Below, one piece after another: positions 37,055 through 50,461 of a stretch of 64,000 nucleotides of DNA. The notes under the pieces were generated by a model that saw only the letters and a program-made list of their open reading frames with translations, ran no database searches and had not been told where the DNA came from. The stretch lies in assembly GCF_014898815.1 (NCBI RefSeq), contig NW_026515497.1:1302001-1366000 (forward strand), in the 5' to 3' direction. Within the stretch, counting starts at the first letter, position 1. Each line of letters starts with the position of its first letter. The DNA is from Panonychus citri (Eukaryota; Arthropoda; Arachnida; Trombidiformes; Tetranychidae). The translations under genes were made by a program, and so were the position numbers.

Positions 37055-39771
37055 GAGGCCAGCGACCTTCATCATCCTCATCATTATCATCGTTATCATC
37101 TCTTTATTTTTCATCTTCATCTTTTTATCTGTGAGTTTTTCAGTCTCAATTCAGACCAATGGTCAGTTTTTCAATTGACCCAAGTAAATTTCTCCTTCAT
37201 TAACTAATTACAATTAATTATTTCCAATTTCAAAACCAATGATACTCATTTAAAGCCAAGCATTAAGTCAGATGATTATGTTAATTGAATGAAACTCATT
37301 TAGTATTATATTTAAAGTAATCAAATTCAATCAGTGAAAAAAATTCATTGATAAGTATCAATTTAAATTGATTAATTAATGCTAATTATCAAGAAAAAGA
37401 GAGAGAGAGAAAGAGATAAATGAATTAAATGATCAAGTGATACAGATACTTTTTGGTTATCAAATTAATTGTAATTAAGATTAAAATCAACATGTGTTTA
37501 CATTGATTAAATTGTTGTGATTATATAATAACTATCGCAATTAACTAAATACTACAACTAAATTTGGTGGATGTTGATGATCTGCAATTTCAAATGTAAA
37601 TGATTATAATTGTAAACCATTAATTGACCAGAACACGTTCAGAGCATTTAAAATTGTGGTTATATCTTAATTTTTATTTTCTCTCCATGATTCTAATCAT
37701 GTTAATTGTTAATCTTAATTGTTCAACAGGAGATTACTTACTTCCAGGAGCTTTTTTAGGTGATGCTTCTGTCGGTAGTGGGGATGGAACCGGCGAGGAT
37801 GATGATGAGGAACGAAATAAGAAAAGACAAAAGAAACGAGGAATTTTTCCCAAAGTTGCAACTAATATAATGAGAGCTTGGCTATTTCAACATTTAACGG
37901 TAAGTAGCCGATGACCACTGGTCAGAACAATCAACAATCAGCCTTATATTTGCATGTAAATATCATTGTGATGCCTTGAGGTGCGAGCGCGCGTGCATGG
38001 GTACGTACAAAGGTTTAGGTGTGAAAGTTTTTTTTTTCATGTTTCGAGAGGAAAACAAATTTTATGGAAATTTTTTTCTCTCTCAATTGTGTTGATTGTT
38101 TGAATAGTGATTAATTTAACTTTCATCTGAGTTGATTAATGTTTATTATTAACTTTACAAGATTAAAGCATTAAAAGGGATAATGTTATTAATTGAAAAG
38201 TTGATCATGATGATTAGGATATTTGGGTGACAGTTTTATATTGAATATGAGAAAGATTTTCATTCAATGACATTTATTAAAATTTGAATGTTAATTTAGG
38301 ATGATGAGGATGATAAAGATGATGAGGAAAAGTGTTTACAGTTAGTATATATATAAGGAGGAGGCAAAAGTGGGTGGGAAAATGATGAAGATGAAGATGA
38401 AGATGAGGATGAGGAGGAGGAGGAGAGGGTTGATTATGATGAGGTGACATTGAAATCGGTGTGTGAGTGTGTATATGTTGAGTTGACAGTTGAATAGTAA
38501 ATGAAAATGACTTTTTAAATCTAATTTAAATATATGAAGAATTGAAGATGAGGAAGATAAAGAAGAGGAAATCCAATGTCATGAGAAATGGTATGAAAAT
38601 ATGATGATGAGAGGATGTAAAAGGATGCAGATGATGATGAGGATGATGAAGAAAAGGAGTGAAAAATCAACAGTAACTTTTGGAAATTGAATTAAATTGA
38701 ATTCATTGGACAATGTTAAGTAATCATAATGATGATAATTATTGATTCAAATTGTGATATATGAACAACAAAAGTTCAAATCATGTAACATCATAAGTAT
38801 TCACAGTGAATGGCAGTTGATCATTTCCCACCTTCACCTTACTCCTCCTCTCCCACCTTCCACCCTATTATTATCATCATCTCTTTATAATAAGGATGTA
38901 TGTGTGTGTGTGTGTCTATGTGTTGATCTAAATGGTTGGTTAGCAAAATAAAAGGATGAGGATAAAATGAGATGTCAATCTAATGGTTGATTTTTTTGTA
39001 TATTCAATATCATGTGACATCCTCATCTCTGATATAATCTTCATCTTTATCTTCATTATCATGACGATGATGATGATTTCAAATGAAATGAATTTCTCTC
39101 TCTCTCTCCCTCTCCCTCTCCCTCTGTTACGTTAACAGTTATCATCCTATCATCTTGCTGAATTCTGTGAATGAATTGACGTTTACATAGTTTGAAAATT
39201 TCTTTTCAATCGTAAAAAAATCAATTTATCTTCATCTTCTCATCATCTTCATTCATCCTTTGAGGTTTACACCTTTGATATTGAGGTGGGAGGGATGATG
39301 ACGAGAAAAGGATGAGGATGCTTATTTTAAATATTTGATTTGATATTCAATTGGTTTCATTTTTTTTCCTCACTTTCAATCAAATCTATCATTCATTTGA
39401 TATCATCCTCATCACTTTCTTTGTGTGATTACCTCAACCTTTCCCTAAGGCTTTTTTATCCTCATCATTATCATCAATAGTTTTGGCATGTTGATCATCA
39501 GAATCATTTTGTCAACAGAATCAAAATTGTCCTGAAGATGATGATGACTTAATATTAAAAGAAAGCAAGAATCTCTCTCTCTCTCTCACTTTGTGGTAAT
39601 AATTCAATATCACAATTAACGCCTGATGATATTGTATGATAACAATTGATTAATTGATTGTCAAGTTGATTATGTTTGTTTGTTCATTGATTTTAATGGT
39701 TAGCTGATGATTCTGGCACCTTAATTGTTGATAATATGGAGGAAGAAGAGGAAGAAAAAAGAATCAAATTT

Positions 39772-39828
<57 letters not shown>

Positions 39829-41014
39829 AAAAATAAAGATGAAGACCAAGATGAAGATGAAGATGATAAAAAATTTCTCTCTCATTATCTTCCTAATCAT
39901 CTTAATCTCTTTCATTGAGAGAGCGAGAGAGAAAAAGAAAGACTTAGAAAAGCAAAAGAAAGTAAAAAAAAAAAGATCAACCTTGAAAAAGTTTCTTCGT
40001 CTTTCCTTTTGATTGTGTTCACAATCATTGACAGTAATCAACTAATCTCATTTTACAATCAAATTAACTTTTCCTTTAAACTACACTTAATTGTTCATTC
40101 ACTGATTAACTTAATTGATAACAATTTAAACTTTTAAACACAATGTTTCAATTGTGAAAGAGGAAAACAAACTTTGATTATCATCAATGGACAATAATCT
40201 GGGAAACCTTTAAATTGTTGCAATCAAATTAAGTGTATTCATTTAACTGTTGACACAATTAACACAATATTAAAATATAGAAAATGATAACAATCAAATG
40301 ATGATCACAATTTAACACAATAATTAAAAAAATGTAATCTAATTGCTGAGAAATGACTAATCAATAGTATTACTTATTAATTACTTTCTCTTTAAATTTT
40401 AATTGTCAACTGATTAACTTTCAACTTTTAATTGAGTTTAAATTTTGAAATTATTGTGATTTCAATTGAAAGTAATGAAAACAAATTAATCCTATTCAAT
40501 ATATTTAATATAAATATCATTACCTGACAATTAATCATTAATCATTATCAATCATATAAATAAACATTGATTAACATTGATTATGATACAAAACCACAGT
40601 ATTAGTTAATCAATTGAAAATTTTGATTGGTAAAAATAAAAAGTTATCAAAAAAAAATTGATTGTCTCAATTGATATGGTTACAATTAATTGATTTGTTT
40701 CATTTCATTTGATTGATTTTTAATTTGATGACGATGATATGTATCATTAAGTGTCACATTGATTTGATATCATGATTTGTTGAAGATGATTAAGATGAGG
40801 ATGATTAAGATAAAGATGAGGATGATAAGGTAAAGATGATGAAGAATAAGAAAAAAAAAGTGAGAAAAGTGAGTTCGGTTTGAGTGAGAAGTTATTTTCT
40901 CAATGACAGGTAATAATTACTTTTTATCAGTTATCTTCAATTTTTTATCATCCTCATCATCGTCTTTATCATAACCTCTTATTACCTTTTAGTTTTTCAT
41001 CCTGGGATGATGAA

Positions 41015-41070
<56 letters not shown>

Positions 41071-41345
41071 ACCTTTGACCCTGAAAAAAATGAGAAGAAA
41101 ATTTTTTTTATCTTCTCTTGATTTCTAAATACCTTTTAATGTTGATCTTGGGTTTAACTTTGCAATTACAATTGGATTTGTTGATTGTTATGAGATTGGT
41201 CACAATTTACTTCTTGAAATCTTAATTGTAATTAACTAATTGTCTTATTAATTGTTGTTATTATTTAGCATCCATATCCATCCGAAGACCAAAAGAAGCA
41301 ATTGGCTCAAGACACGGGTCTAACCATACTTCAAGTAAATAATTG
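7571..41345 (+). CDS. hth: Homothorax / Meis-class TALE homeobox transcription factor, 5 exons, 3' end outside window
   Basis: Five coding exons join in frame (phases 2, 0, 1, 0, 2) into 354 residues plus 2 bases; the last visible exon is incomplete relative to the gene. Order: N-terminus with HKRDKDAIYG; the Meis/PKNOX domain ([70 protein letters not shown]) that binds Extradenticle/Pbx; a Gly/Asn-rich linker; RSPTG and TPGPLSQQ; then the homeodomain start KKRGIFPKVATNIMRAWLFQ with the TALE loop HPYPSE and TGLTILQVNN ending on the split Trp codon. Known role: nuclear cofactor of Exd and Hox proteins, brings Exd into the nucleus, patterns proximal limb and head. Start: ATG 7571, with an in-frame TAA at 7565; a second Met is codon 3. 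No exon for the rest of helix 3 (FINARRR-type) is found from 41346 to 64000. Confidence 0.95.
7714..8344 (+). other. hth intron 1 (631 bp)
   Basis: GT donor at 7714 and TTTTTAG acceptor ending at 8344. Low-complexity AT-rich sequence; no other feature seen. Confidence 0.8.
8345..8873 (+). CDS. hth: hth coding exon 2 (Meis/PKNOX N-terminal domain)
   Basis: 529 bases. It carries the whole Exd/Pbx-interaction domain, then a linker with Asn, Ser and a run of nine or more Gly that is not conserved in fly or vertebrate homologues, ending SASTPDQ at a GTAAAG donor. The same frame stays open 65 codons past the donor to a TAA at 9066. Confidence 0.93.
10398..10457 (+). repeat. (CT)n microsatellite, 60 bp
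   Basis: Uninterrupted CT dinucleotides, the longest such tract in the window. Confidence 0.95.
13069..13093 (+). repeat. (ATC)n microsatellite
   Basis: Eight perfect CAT/ATC units, an example of the trinucleotide tracts scattered through all hth introns. Confidence 0.85.
27334..27362 (+). repeat. (GA)n microsatellite
   Basis: Perfect GA dinucleotides, about 29 bp, in hth intron 2. Confidence 0.9.
29515..29549 (+). repeat. (TC)n microsatellite
   Basis: Perfect TC dinucleotides, 35 bp, about 500 bp upstream of hth exon 3. Confidence 0.9.
30049..30193 (+). CDS. hth: hth coding exon 3
   Basis: 145 bases, phase 0 to phase 1, between ATTAACAG and a GTAAAC donor. It encodes the variable linker RPPSQSLNSYGGPG, then the conserved VRSPTGSTGTPGPLSQQ, which matches the SPxxGSTPGPLSQQ element of fly Homothorax. 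That match fixes both frame and identity. Confidence 0.9.
32850..32876 (+). repeat. (GA)n microsatellite
   Basis: Perfect GA dinucleotides, 27 bp. Confidence 0.9.
34711..34739 (+). repeat. (AG)n microsatellite
   Basis: Perfect AG dinucleotides, 29 bp. Confidence 0.9.
36997..37051 (+). repeat. (GA)n microsatellite, 55 bp
   Basis: Perfect GA dinucleotides about 680 bp upstream of hth exon 4. Confidence 0.95.
37730..37899 (+). CDS. hth: hth coding exon 4 (homeodomain N-terminal part)
   Basis: 170 bases. Joined to exon 3 it reads through GDYLLPGAFLGDASVGSGDG, an acidic stretch (GEDDDEERNKK), then the homeodomain arm and helix 1 (KKRGIFPKVATNIMRAWLFQ), stopping at HLT before a GTAAGT donor. FLGDASVGSGDGTGE matches the insect Homothorax segment rather than vertebrate Meis. 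Confidence 0.93.
39780..39826 (+). repeat. (GA)n microsatellite, 47 bp
   Basis: Perfect GA dinucleotides in hth intron 4. Confidence 0.92.
41018..41067 (+). repeat. (GA)n microsatellite, 50 bp
   Basis: Perfect GA dinucleotides about 200 bp upstream of hth exon 5. Confidence 0.92.
41269..41345 (+). CDS. hth: hth coding exon 5 (TALE loop, helix 2, start of helix 3)
   Basis: 77 bases encoding HPYPSEDQKKQLAQDTG and LTILQVNN plus two bases of the Trp codon. The donor is TG|GTAAG. The Pro-Tyr-Pro loop insertion defines TALE homeodomains. The split at Trp48 of the homeodomain is the usual Meis exon border. Confidence 0.95.
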
Positions 41346-42115
41346 GTAAGTTAATTGTTAACCTTAATTGTCACAATTGAAGAAAAACTTTTATCCAAAA
41401 CTTAAATTAATTGAAACAGTGAAAATTATATAATCGCAATTGGCTTGAATTTGCTTTTATTGGTTTTAATAGTTAAAGGATAAGATAATCGAGAGACTTG
41501 GATTTTAATTATAATCCAAAAGGATTTGTTTTTATTTGACAAATTGTTGACTCATTGATTGTGTATATTTAATGATAACAAGGATGATGATGAGTTTGAG
41601 ATTATCAATGAAAATCCAAAGTAAACTAATAATAACAATCAGATTCAAGTGGGTGGTGGATGAGGATGAAGATGAGAAGGTTGGAAAGATACAAAGAGAG
41701 GGAGAGAGAGAGAAAGTTTTGTATTCTATCCTTCAAGTAATATGATAAGAAAATGAGAAAGAGAGAGAGAATCAAGATGAAGATGAGGATGAGGATGAGG
41801 AAGATGCTACACAAAAAGGGATAAATGTTATATGTAAGTTAACCCAAAAGTATCAACCGACAAGTAGTCAGGGGTTTATCCTTAATCCTTAATACAGAAA
41901 CAAACTCGTCCCCTGTAAACAAGATACAGACAAAAGTTGCTTTTGTTTATTTGTTATTGTTTTGTTTCTGTTCATAAGGATAACATCCTAAATCCTTTGA
42001 ATATGCTGAAGATGAGGATAAAGTAACAGAAACAGTTTATATATTTTACTTATAGACAAGGGAGTGGGAATAATGGGAAAGTGTGAAAGGTATAATACAT
42101 TTACCACCGAGGAGA

Positions 42116-42151
<36 letters not shown>

Positions 42152-45100
42152 AGGGTTATAGGGACAATTTCATTCATTTTGGTCTGCGAAGAGAAAGAGA
42201 GAAATTTGAATCGAATCGAATTGAAGGAAAAGAAAAACTCGAAAAAAATTCCAGGAGAGAATTCGAATAATATTAGTCGTCTTATCATCTTCATCTTTTT
42301 GTTAAAGATTGATCGTTAATTTCATCTTGATCGTGGCTCGATTTTTGTTTTTGGGTTCAAATTTTGTTCATGAACTTTTTCCTGGTGGAAAAGGAACCAG
42401 GAAGAGAGAGAAAGAGAGAAATATGAATGAAAAAAGGTCAATAGAGCCAAGGGGATGATCATCATGATGATAATGATGATGTGAATTAGTTTATCGTGAG
42501 TTTATCCATGCTTAACAAATAGCTCTGTGTGAGTTTCCAGAAGATGAGGATGATGAAGATAAAGTTTCCCTCTCTCAAAGTGACAATAAACAGAGATACA
42601 TTTAGATTCTGATTCAGTTATTTAACGTTAATGATTGTGATTAGGATGATGAGTTAGTTACATGAAATACATCAATTACTTCATCATGATGATGATCATC
42701 ATCATTATCAGTGTTTATGTGAACCTTTATCATCTTGATCAGCTGACAAACATCATAATGATTAGTTTCCTTTTTTATTAATCTTCGAATTAGAATCGGA
42801 TTGTTTTTTTTTCATCTATTCTCTCTCGTTCTCTGGATTAACTTTACCTTGCAAACCATTTCCGAGTTCATTTCTGTTTCCGGAATCGACAGATGACGAG
42901 AATGATGATTTAAGATGATGATGATGATGACCATTAGTATTATCTAAATGTAACGGAAATTGGAAGAGTGAAAGAGAAAGAGAGAGAAAATAAAGAACGA
43001 AGATGATTAAGATGATAAGGAAGATGAACTGATGGTGATGATCGCGTGTGGATGAAGGATGAAAATGATTTGGAAGATGATGAAGATAATTATGACTTCT
43101 CATTCATTCAAATCTATTACAATACAATTACTTTAATTGTTGTTTCCTTTGATTGTTAACTATTTAAATGTAATTCAATTGATCATCATCACCCATCATG
43201 TTTATTATTTACATCCAATGATGATGATGATTAGTAGGATGATAAAGCCACCCAAGGATCATCTCTCATCGTGTCCACCTCTTAATTACTGTTAATCTAA
43301 TCATGATTACCCTTAACAATCAGCTGATTTTGATAATAGTTATTCATTAAAGGAAAACAACAAAAAAAATGATTCTTTCCATTGAGTAAAAACAACAACA
43401 GATAATAATTAATTGTCAACTTATCCAAACGTTAATTGTGGGTGACAATTAAAAGCTAATTAGATTTACTTTCCTAATCTAATTGTTGTTATTGTTGTTT
43501 TTCCAATTCCTGGTAGCACAAGGTGATTAAAGTTAATTGCTAGACACCCAAAGAGTAGCAATGGAATACATTTAATTACAATTAAATTGTAAGTTTCGAG
43601 TGAGGAAAATACAAAATGAAAAATGAAAATTTCCCGCGAAAAGTTGAAACTTTTGAAAAGTTTGCTAATTGTTGTTCTTGTGATACTTAATCATGGAGAT
43701 AACTGTTGTGATAATTAGTTGATTGTGCTAATAATAATCTTGATTACATTGAATCAGTAAAATGTATTAAAAGTTACTTATCTTCACCTTTGCCATTCAT
43801 TATCATCCATCATCTTGATTCATCTTTACCTGTCTTCATTGGTTATCATCCTAATCATCATCATCATCTTAATCATTACAAGTTAACTAATCATTTGATT
43901 ACTTGTCACTTTATTATGAAGCCAATTTAATTTGCATTTTGAGTGGACTATTACAATTAAGGTGTGTGTGAGTGTTTAAAGTGTTTTAGTTAAATTGTTC
44001 AACAATCAACAATATTAAAATCACACACAATTAACTTAATGAGATTGAATAATAATAATAAACAACAACAAACCCAAATAAATTTAGTTAACTAATCAAT
44101 TTAAATTGACAATTAACACAAAATAATAAAAGCCAAATACCTTTAAGATGAAACTAAATTAACTTGATGATTTAATGATTAATAGTTTTTAAATATTTAT
44201 CATTTATTATTAATACAAAATCAACTAATCAGTTACAATCAACCAATTAATCATTATCATTAAATATGATGAACAATTTAAATGCAATGATAATTGTTTC
44301 AATCAACCAGGAACAGAATTATAAATTTTAACCAACAATTAAAGTTAATTGTTGACTTTTTGGTTATTGGTTTAAATTTTTTTCTTCTCTCGCCATTTAA
44401 TCACAACAATTAACTCTGATCATCAATCCAAGACAATTACATTTAATCCCGAACAGTTTTCAAGTAATAGTAACTTTTTTTTTCTTGCTGTTTGTACTCG
44501 GGAACAATTAACAATTATCAGTTAATTGTTATAACAATTTAGAAATGTTATCAACCTTGATTGTTATTTCCTGATAATCAACAATCAACAAGAACAACAA
44601 CAAAAAAAAAGGATAAACAATCAAAATGAATGAAAAGTTTTTCCAGTTAAATTGTTACTTTATTTACTCAATTGTTTTCTAAACTTTGTTAATATTTTAA
44701 TTGCTGGAATTAAAAACAACAACAATCAGTAGTTACTTTCATCAATGATTTAACTAATTGTTTAACCTTTAGTGTGAAAATAACTAATTACCTGAGTTTT
44801 GATGATTTATTAATTGTTTACAAAGATTCACAATAAAAAACGAGAAAAACAAATCCGATCCAATCACAATTAACAATATAAATTATTAAGAAATTACAAC
44901 AAGATGACAAATAAAATTAACTAATCACAATTGATTAAGAAAACTTGATAATATAAATATACCTAAACTGTTGTACAATTAAACAATCAATGAATTGAAA
45001 TAAATGTGAAAATATAATCAACAATGAAAAAACTGGACAAACAAAATTAAAGGATAATTTCAATGATTTAGAAATGATTAAGTTTAAAAGATTAACAAAC

Positions 45101-46048
45101 AATAAAGTTAATCACTTTAATCTTTTACTGTTACTTTGTGTAATGATAAGCGAATTGATTATAAATGATTAATTCAATTGTTAACCTGCTACAATTGAGA
45201 TCGACAATTGAAATTGCATATAAAGACCATGATGATAATCAGTTGAATGATATTATTTATATTACATGTTATTAAGTGTCAAGTATTGATGACGAACCAT
45301 TGATGTGACTACAAAGAGCCTTCAGGCCTAAAGATTGAACCTTTTAGGAGGAGAAAATTACTCAACCTTTGCCCCTCGAACTGTACATTTCCTAATGTAC
45401 ATTTAACTTTCAAGAGTCTCTAAGGGTAAAGAGCTTTTCGATTACTATTATTATCATCTTACTATTTACTTTTAGAACTTTGTTCTATTCTAGCTTCTTC
45501 ATCTTCTTTCGATTATATCATTACTCTACAATTAGATGAATGTTCTTGTCGAACTTACCTTCCCATTAGAACTCGAAAGTTTTGTATTGTAAAGTTTGTT
45601 TTATTTTTTGGGATTCGAAAGACAAAAGAAAAAGTTTTTCTTTCTTTTCGATTGACAATTAGTTAACTTTGACTTGTTGTTGTTGATGATTGAGAAAATT
45701 ATTGATTTAATTGTTAAACTTTCATATTATCACAACAATTTGATTTGTAACGTTTTCGCAAATAATTTACAAACAATTGATTACTTGACCATTTTGATTG
45801 TTGATCAATTACAATCTTTAAAATTGATTAACAATCAAAGTTAACAGGTTATATATTAAATCATTTCATTGATTAATTATTTATAAGTGTGTATGTGTGT
45901 GAGTGTGTTGGATCAACAATCGTATGTGAAAATTAATTAAGAGTAAAATAGTTGAGTCACCATTGATTGTTGATTATTCAGACAAGAAAAATGGAATAGA
46001 TTGAAATCAAATTCATGATTAGAATTTTCAATTTTCAATTCGATTCCA

Positions 46049-46051
<3 letters not shown>

Positions 46052-46101
<50 letters not shown>
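46052..46101 (+). repeat. (TC)n microsatellite, 50 bp
   Basis: Perfect TC dinucleotides. Confidence 0.92.
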
Positions 46102-46103
<2 letters not shown>

Positions 46104-49100
46104 GGTAGTTAGATTTACCACCTTCCCCACACCACCACCACCTCTCTTGGAATTGAATGATTATCATAATGTAAATTTTACCGACTTTGAGAAAAAAAAA
46201 GTTCTAATGAAAACTAAGAAGCGAAACTAAAATTTTCATGATAACCATGAAAATAAGATTTAGATACGGATTCTTAAGTTCTGGTTGAAGTTTCCATTCA
46301 GAGTTTTCATCATGATTTGTTGCTGACATGTTGATGTAGACATTTTTTTCCTCGTTATTCATTTTCATGAATTTTTTTTTCTCAATAATCATCATGAATC
46401 TTAATGTATTTTATATACAAAATGAGGATAAGGTTGAAATCGAGGATGATGATAACTACCTAATGAACATTTTACTTTGACACTTGATGGGCAAGTGATG
46501 GTTACGGTTATCATTTTGATTTTCATCATCATCATCTTACCTGTTGAAGATGAGACATGAAACTGAGTACATGATGAGGATGATAAGATTGAGAGAGAGA
46601 CTGGAATTAAAAAAATTTTCTTCGAATGAAAAAAAAAACAATGATTTTCATTTGAAATTCATTTTCTGATCTTCTCAAAGTTTCATGAAATTCATTTTCT
46701 CAATCATGATGCTGATGATGATTTCTTATTATGAACAATTGAAATGATGGTAATGATAAACAATTATCATCTTTATCATCATAATCAAGAGGTGAGACTT
46801 AAATTAACTTTAAATGTTTAGGAAAATTTTTTTCTCATTAAATCTTAAAGTTAAATTGTTTCAGTTTTTCAGTTGATTATCTTGATCACAACAATTATCA
46901 TCATCAAATCAACCACAGCATCCATCTTACCTGTTAGACAGTTGAATTATCATCATCATCATCATCATATGTTGATATTGATCACGATTTTGTTTTGGTT
47001 AAAACTATGATGATAATTGTGATGATGATGATGAAAGTGAATCACTTGATTGTATAATTAATTGTTGTGTCAGGGGGTTGATTGTTGTTTTTGTGGGAGG
47101 AAATGGTGATAACAATTGGTTTTAAATTGTTGATTTAATTTAACTGCTAAGAAACAAACCATCATCTCTAATCATAATCATCTTAATCATCATCATCATA
47201 TTTAAGTTGAGATTTTAATTTAACTGCGTAATCATCATAATCATTTGTATATATCATGATTACAATTGATGTCATTCATCATAATAATCATAATCATCAG
47301 TTAATCATGATTTAATTTTCAAGGAAAATCAAAGTTTATTAAATATATATAAGGAAACAAATAAGTAAACCTTAAATTGTTAACAATTAAGGGGAAAAAA
47401 AGTTTCAACAATCAACTACAGAGAAACTTTTTTTTTCATTCATCCTTTCAATTGAAACTATCAACATGAAAATAATGTTAATTGTTTATAATTAAGACTG
47501 ATTAATCAAGATAGAAACAGTGAAACGTAAATTGTTAACAATTGACTTTAATTTAAGTTAATCAATAGTGACATAACAATCAAGACAAGAGGATAAATCA
47601 ATCAAATTAATTGTGAGGACAGAAAAAAAACTTTTCATATGATAAATAACTAATCATGTTAATCATATAAAACGAGTAACAATAATCAAAGTAATGAACG
47701 GAAATGTTAACATGAACCAAATTAGGTTAAATATAAAGGTTATTAATGTGATGATCATCATCATGATCATCTTCCTGTTTTCATCTTGCTCCTTGAAATA
47801 AACACAGAGAGACTCCCACTCCCTCAAAGAAATGGATCTCTCCCTGCATGGAGATGAGAGAGAGAGTTGGGAAAAAATTTTCTCCAAGAATAAGATGAGA
47901 AAAGATGAAGATGAAGATGAAATGCATTTTCTTTCATCATCATCATTGCAATTTCCTTTTCCTCTCTCCGCATCTTCATCTATATCCTTCCAGTTAAGGC
48001 TAAATCATCATCATCATCATCCAAAATCTAATCATCATCATAAAAAAGTTTGCAACCAATTTGGTAAAAAGCAGCAGTAACTTTGAATGAACAACTTTCA
48101 TCCCAAAGACCATAACTGTATCATATGTAATTGTGTTGATTGGACAGTCTCACTTGCATGTTATTTATGATTGATTTAACTTGGGACTGTGTTGAAACTT
48201 ATTCATCCTCATCTTTTTTTTTTGCCTCTTGTTGAAACATTGAATGCATATGATGAGGATGAAAATGAGTGAGATGCTATTGCATTTGATGGTTTGCCTT
48301 TTTATTTTTATTTTTGCAAACCTTTGCAATATAAATGGATGATGATGATGCGAATGAGGATCAAGATGAAGATGAGGATGAGGATAAAAGGGGCTGAAAG
48401 TTTATAAGTGAAAGTGAGGAAATGACTTTGATCCATTGCAAAGTCTCTAGGTCATTTCCGTCCATTTTCAATCACCCTTATCATCCCTCATCCCTCATCC
48501 CTCCTCTCTTTCTCACTTTCTCTTTCTTTTCTTTCTTTTCCCAATATTTGCCTTTTTTTCATCTTCTCTCTCTCTCTCTCTCTTTCTCTTTCCACTCTGA
48601 CTTTTAAAATGATTAAATGAGCCGCCGTGCTTGGGGTGGCTTTCCAATTGTTGTTGTCCAATATGTGTAAATATATGGATGGTGTGTGTGTGTATGTATT
48701 ACTATGTGAGTGTCTATGTGAGTGTGTTTGGGTTGACTTGAGACCAAAATTAACCAACACAACCCAAATTACTGCAGCAACATTTAACTCACGAACCAGA
48801 ATTTACCTTTAATTTTGTGATGTTTTTTTTTCTCAATATAATCTGTTCCTTGATGCTATTGAACCAAATGATTTTTGATGATGAAGATGAAGATGAAGAT
48901 GGGATTACTCTTTCTCTCTCATCATCATCATTTTCTGTACTATGAGCATGACATTTAGCTTTAGCTTCAATTCAACCTATCATCTTCCTCCTTCATCATC
49001 ATTATCATCATTTTCTGTTTCTTCCTATTCTCAGTTCTGAACTCTTTTTCCTCTTCATATCGCATTTTCACATTGAATTTTCATCTCACATCGTCTTCAT

Positions 49101-49601
49101 CTTCCTGGTCTTCTTTGGTATTTTCTTTGTCTCTATATTATCATCATCATCATTCTGACGATAATAACAATTTATTATCACCACAATTAAAGATCCAAGG
49201 AAACAAAAAGATAATCATAAATATCTTATGCTATCAACAGTTTTATTTGTTATCAATGTATTTGCATGACAATATAACATTGATGTCTATTTGTGTGTGT
49301 TGACAGTTTACAATTAAATTTAATTGTTTGCTGTCTGATTGTAATGATAAATGCCTTGAGAATTATTATTGATGCGTTTCAAGGAGAAACAGATATAAAT
49401 ATATATCAAAATTCATGGAAAATACTGAATTTTTTTTCTTCATTTTCTCTTTTAATTATCTAATCCCAAAGACTTGATTCCTCGATTTAGTTCAATGATT
49501 GTTGATGCTTGATTGTTGTACTGATTGTTGGGATTACCTGTGTAAATCAACGTTCTTATACACAAAGGTTAAGAAGATGAAGATTAAGGTGGATGAAGAG
49601 T

Positions 49602-49633
<32 letters not shown>

Positions 49634-50430
49634 GTCGATTCTATTTTTTTTGCTCTTTTCTTATTCCAAGCTTATTATTTCATCCAAATAACAAGAAGCT
49701 TGAGCTTCAGAGGTAAGGTTTCAGGCTTGATGAGCTACAAAGATGATGAGGATGATAAAAAAGAGAAGATGAAAGACAAAGCCTATAATTACAATTGTAA
49801 GCTCAATGATGATGATAAGGATGATAATGCTTTTCTCTCTCTCTCTCTCTCTCTCTCTTTGCATTTAAATGGGTCACCACAAAAGCTACACACTAGCCTC
49901 TTGTTAGACCAAAACAGTAACAAGATGATGAAGATGATGATGATAATGATAATGGCGAAAGATAAAGATAAAGATGAAAGGTTGTTATTTAATTGTGAAT
50001 CATTTTGGGTTTGGTGGGAGTTGATTGACAAGTCTTTCTTTTTTCTCTTTCTTTTTTTTCTTCATCATCTTTATTTTGAGCCTTGAAAAAAACTGAGAGA
50101 GAGAGAGAGACGATGAAAAAAATATTAAAACGAAAAGAATAAAAAAATGTTCTAACCTATAGAAAATTGATGAAACGAAAAGAAAGAGAAAAAGAGAGAG
50201 AAATGATGAAGATAAAGGGGAAGACATTTCATATTTGACATGAAGATGATGAGGATGAGAGAGAACGCAAGAGAGAGAGAGAGAGAGAGAGAGTTATCTT
50301 TATACAGTTTCATGATTCTGGTTTCAAACTCAACCCAAAAAATGGAACTGAATTTATCTTTCTTTTTTTATCATCTTCTTACACACCCATTGTTATATCA
50401 TCATGAGATAATGATGAAATTAATGATAAT

Positions 50431-50461
<31 letters not shown>

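Larger units (their letters stand above)
30194..37729 (+). other. hth intron 3 (7,536 bp), no gene seen
   Basis: GT/AG bounded. AT-rich with (GA)n at 32850-32876 and 34711-34739, a 55-bp (GA)n at 36997-37051, and many (GAT)n tracts. An 18-codon ATG frame at 32636-32689 is too short to support as a gene. Confidence 0.7.
37900..41268 (+). other. hth intron 4 (3,369 bp), no gene seen
   Basis: GTAAGT donor and TTATTTAG acceptor. It contains a CG/GT-alternating patch at 37981-38008, (GA)n tracts at 39780-39826 and 41018-41067, and (GAT)n tracts. Confidence 0.75.

Noticed and set aside
36980..37207. Open frames made of Arg-Glu or Ser-Leu repeats, here and at 10315, 39725, 42064, 45937 and others
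   Set aside because: They are translations of (GA)n/(CT)n microsatellites, open on both strands, with no domain.
45600..45625. GGGATTCGAA string resembling a tRNA B box
   Set aside because: No A box or acceptor stem pairing at the right distance.
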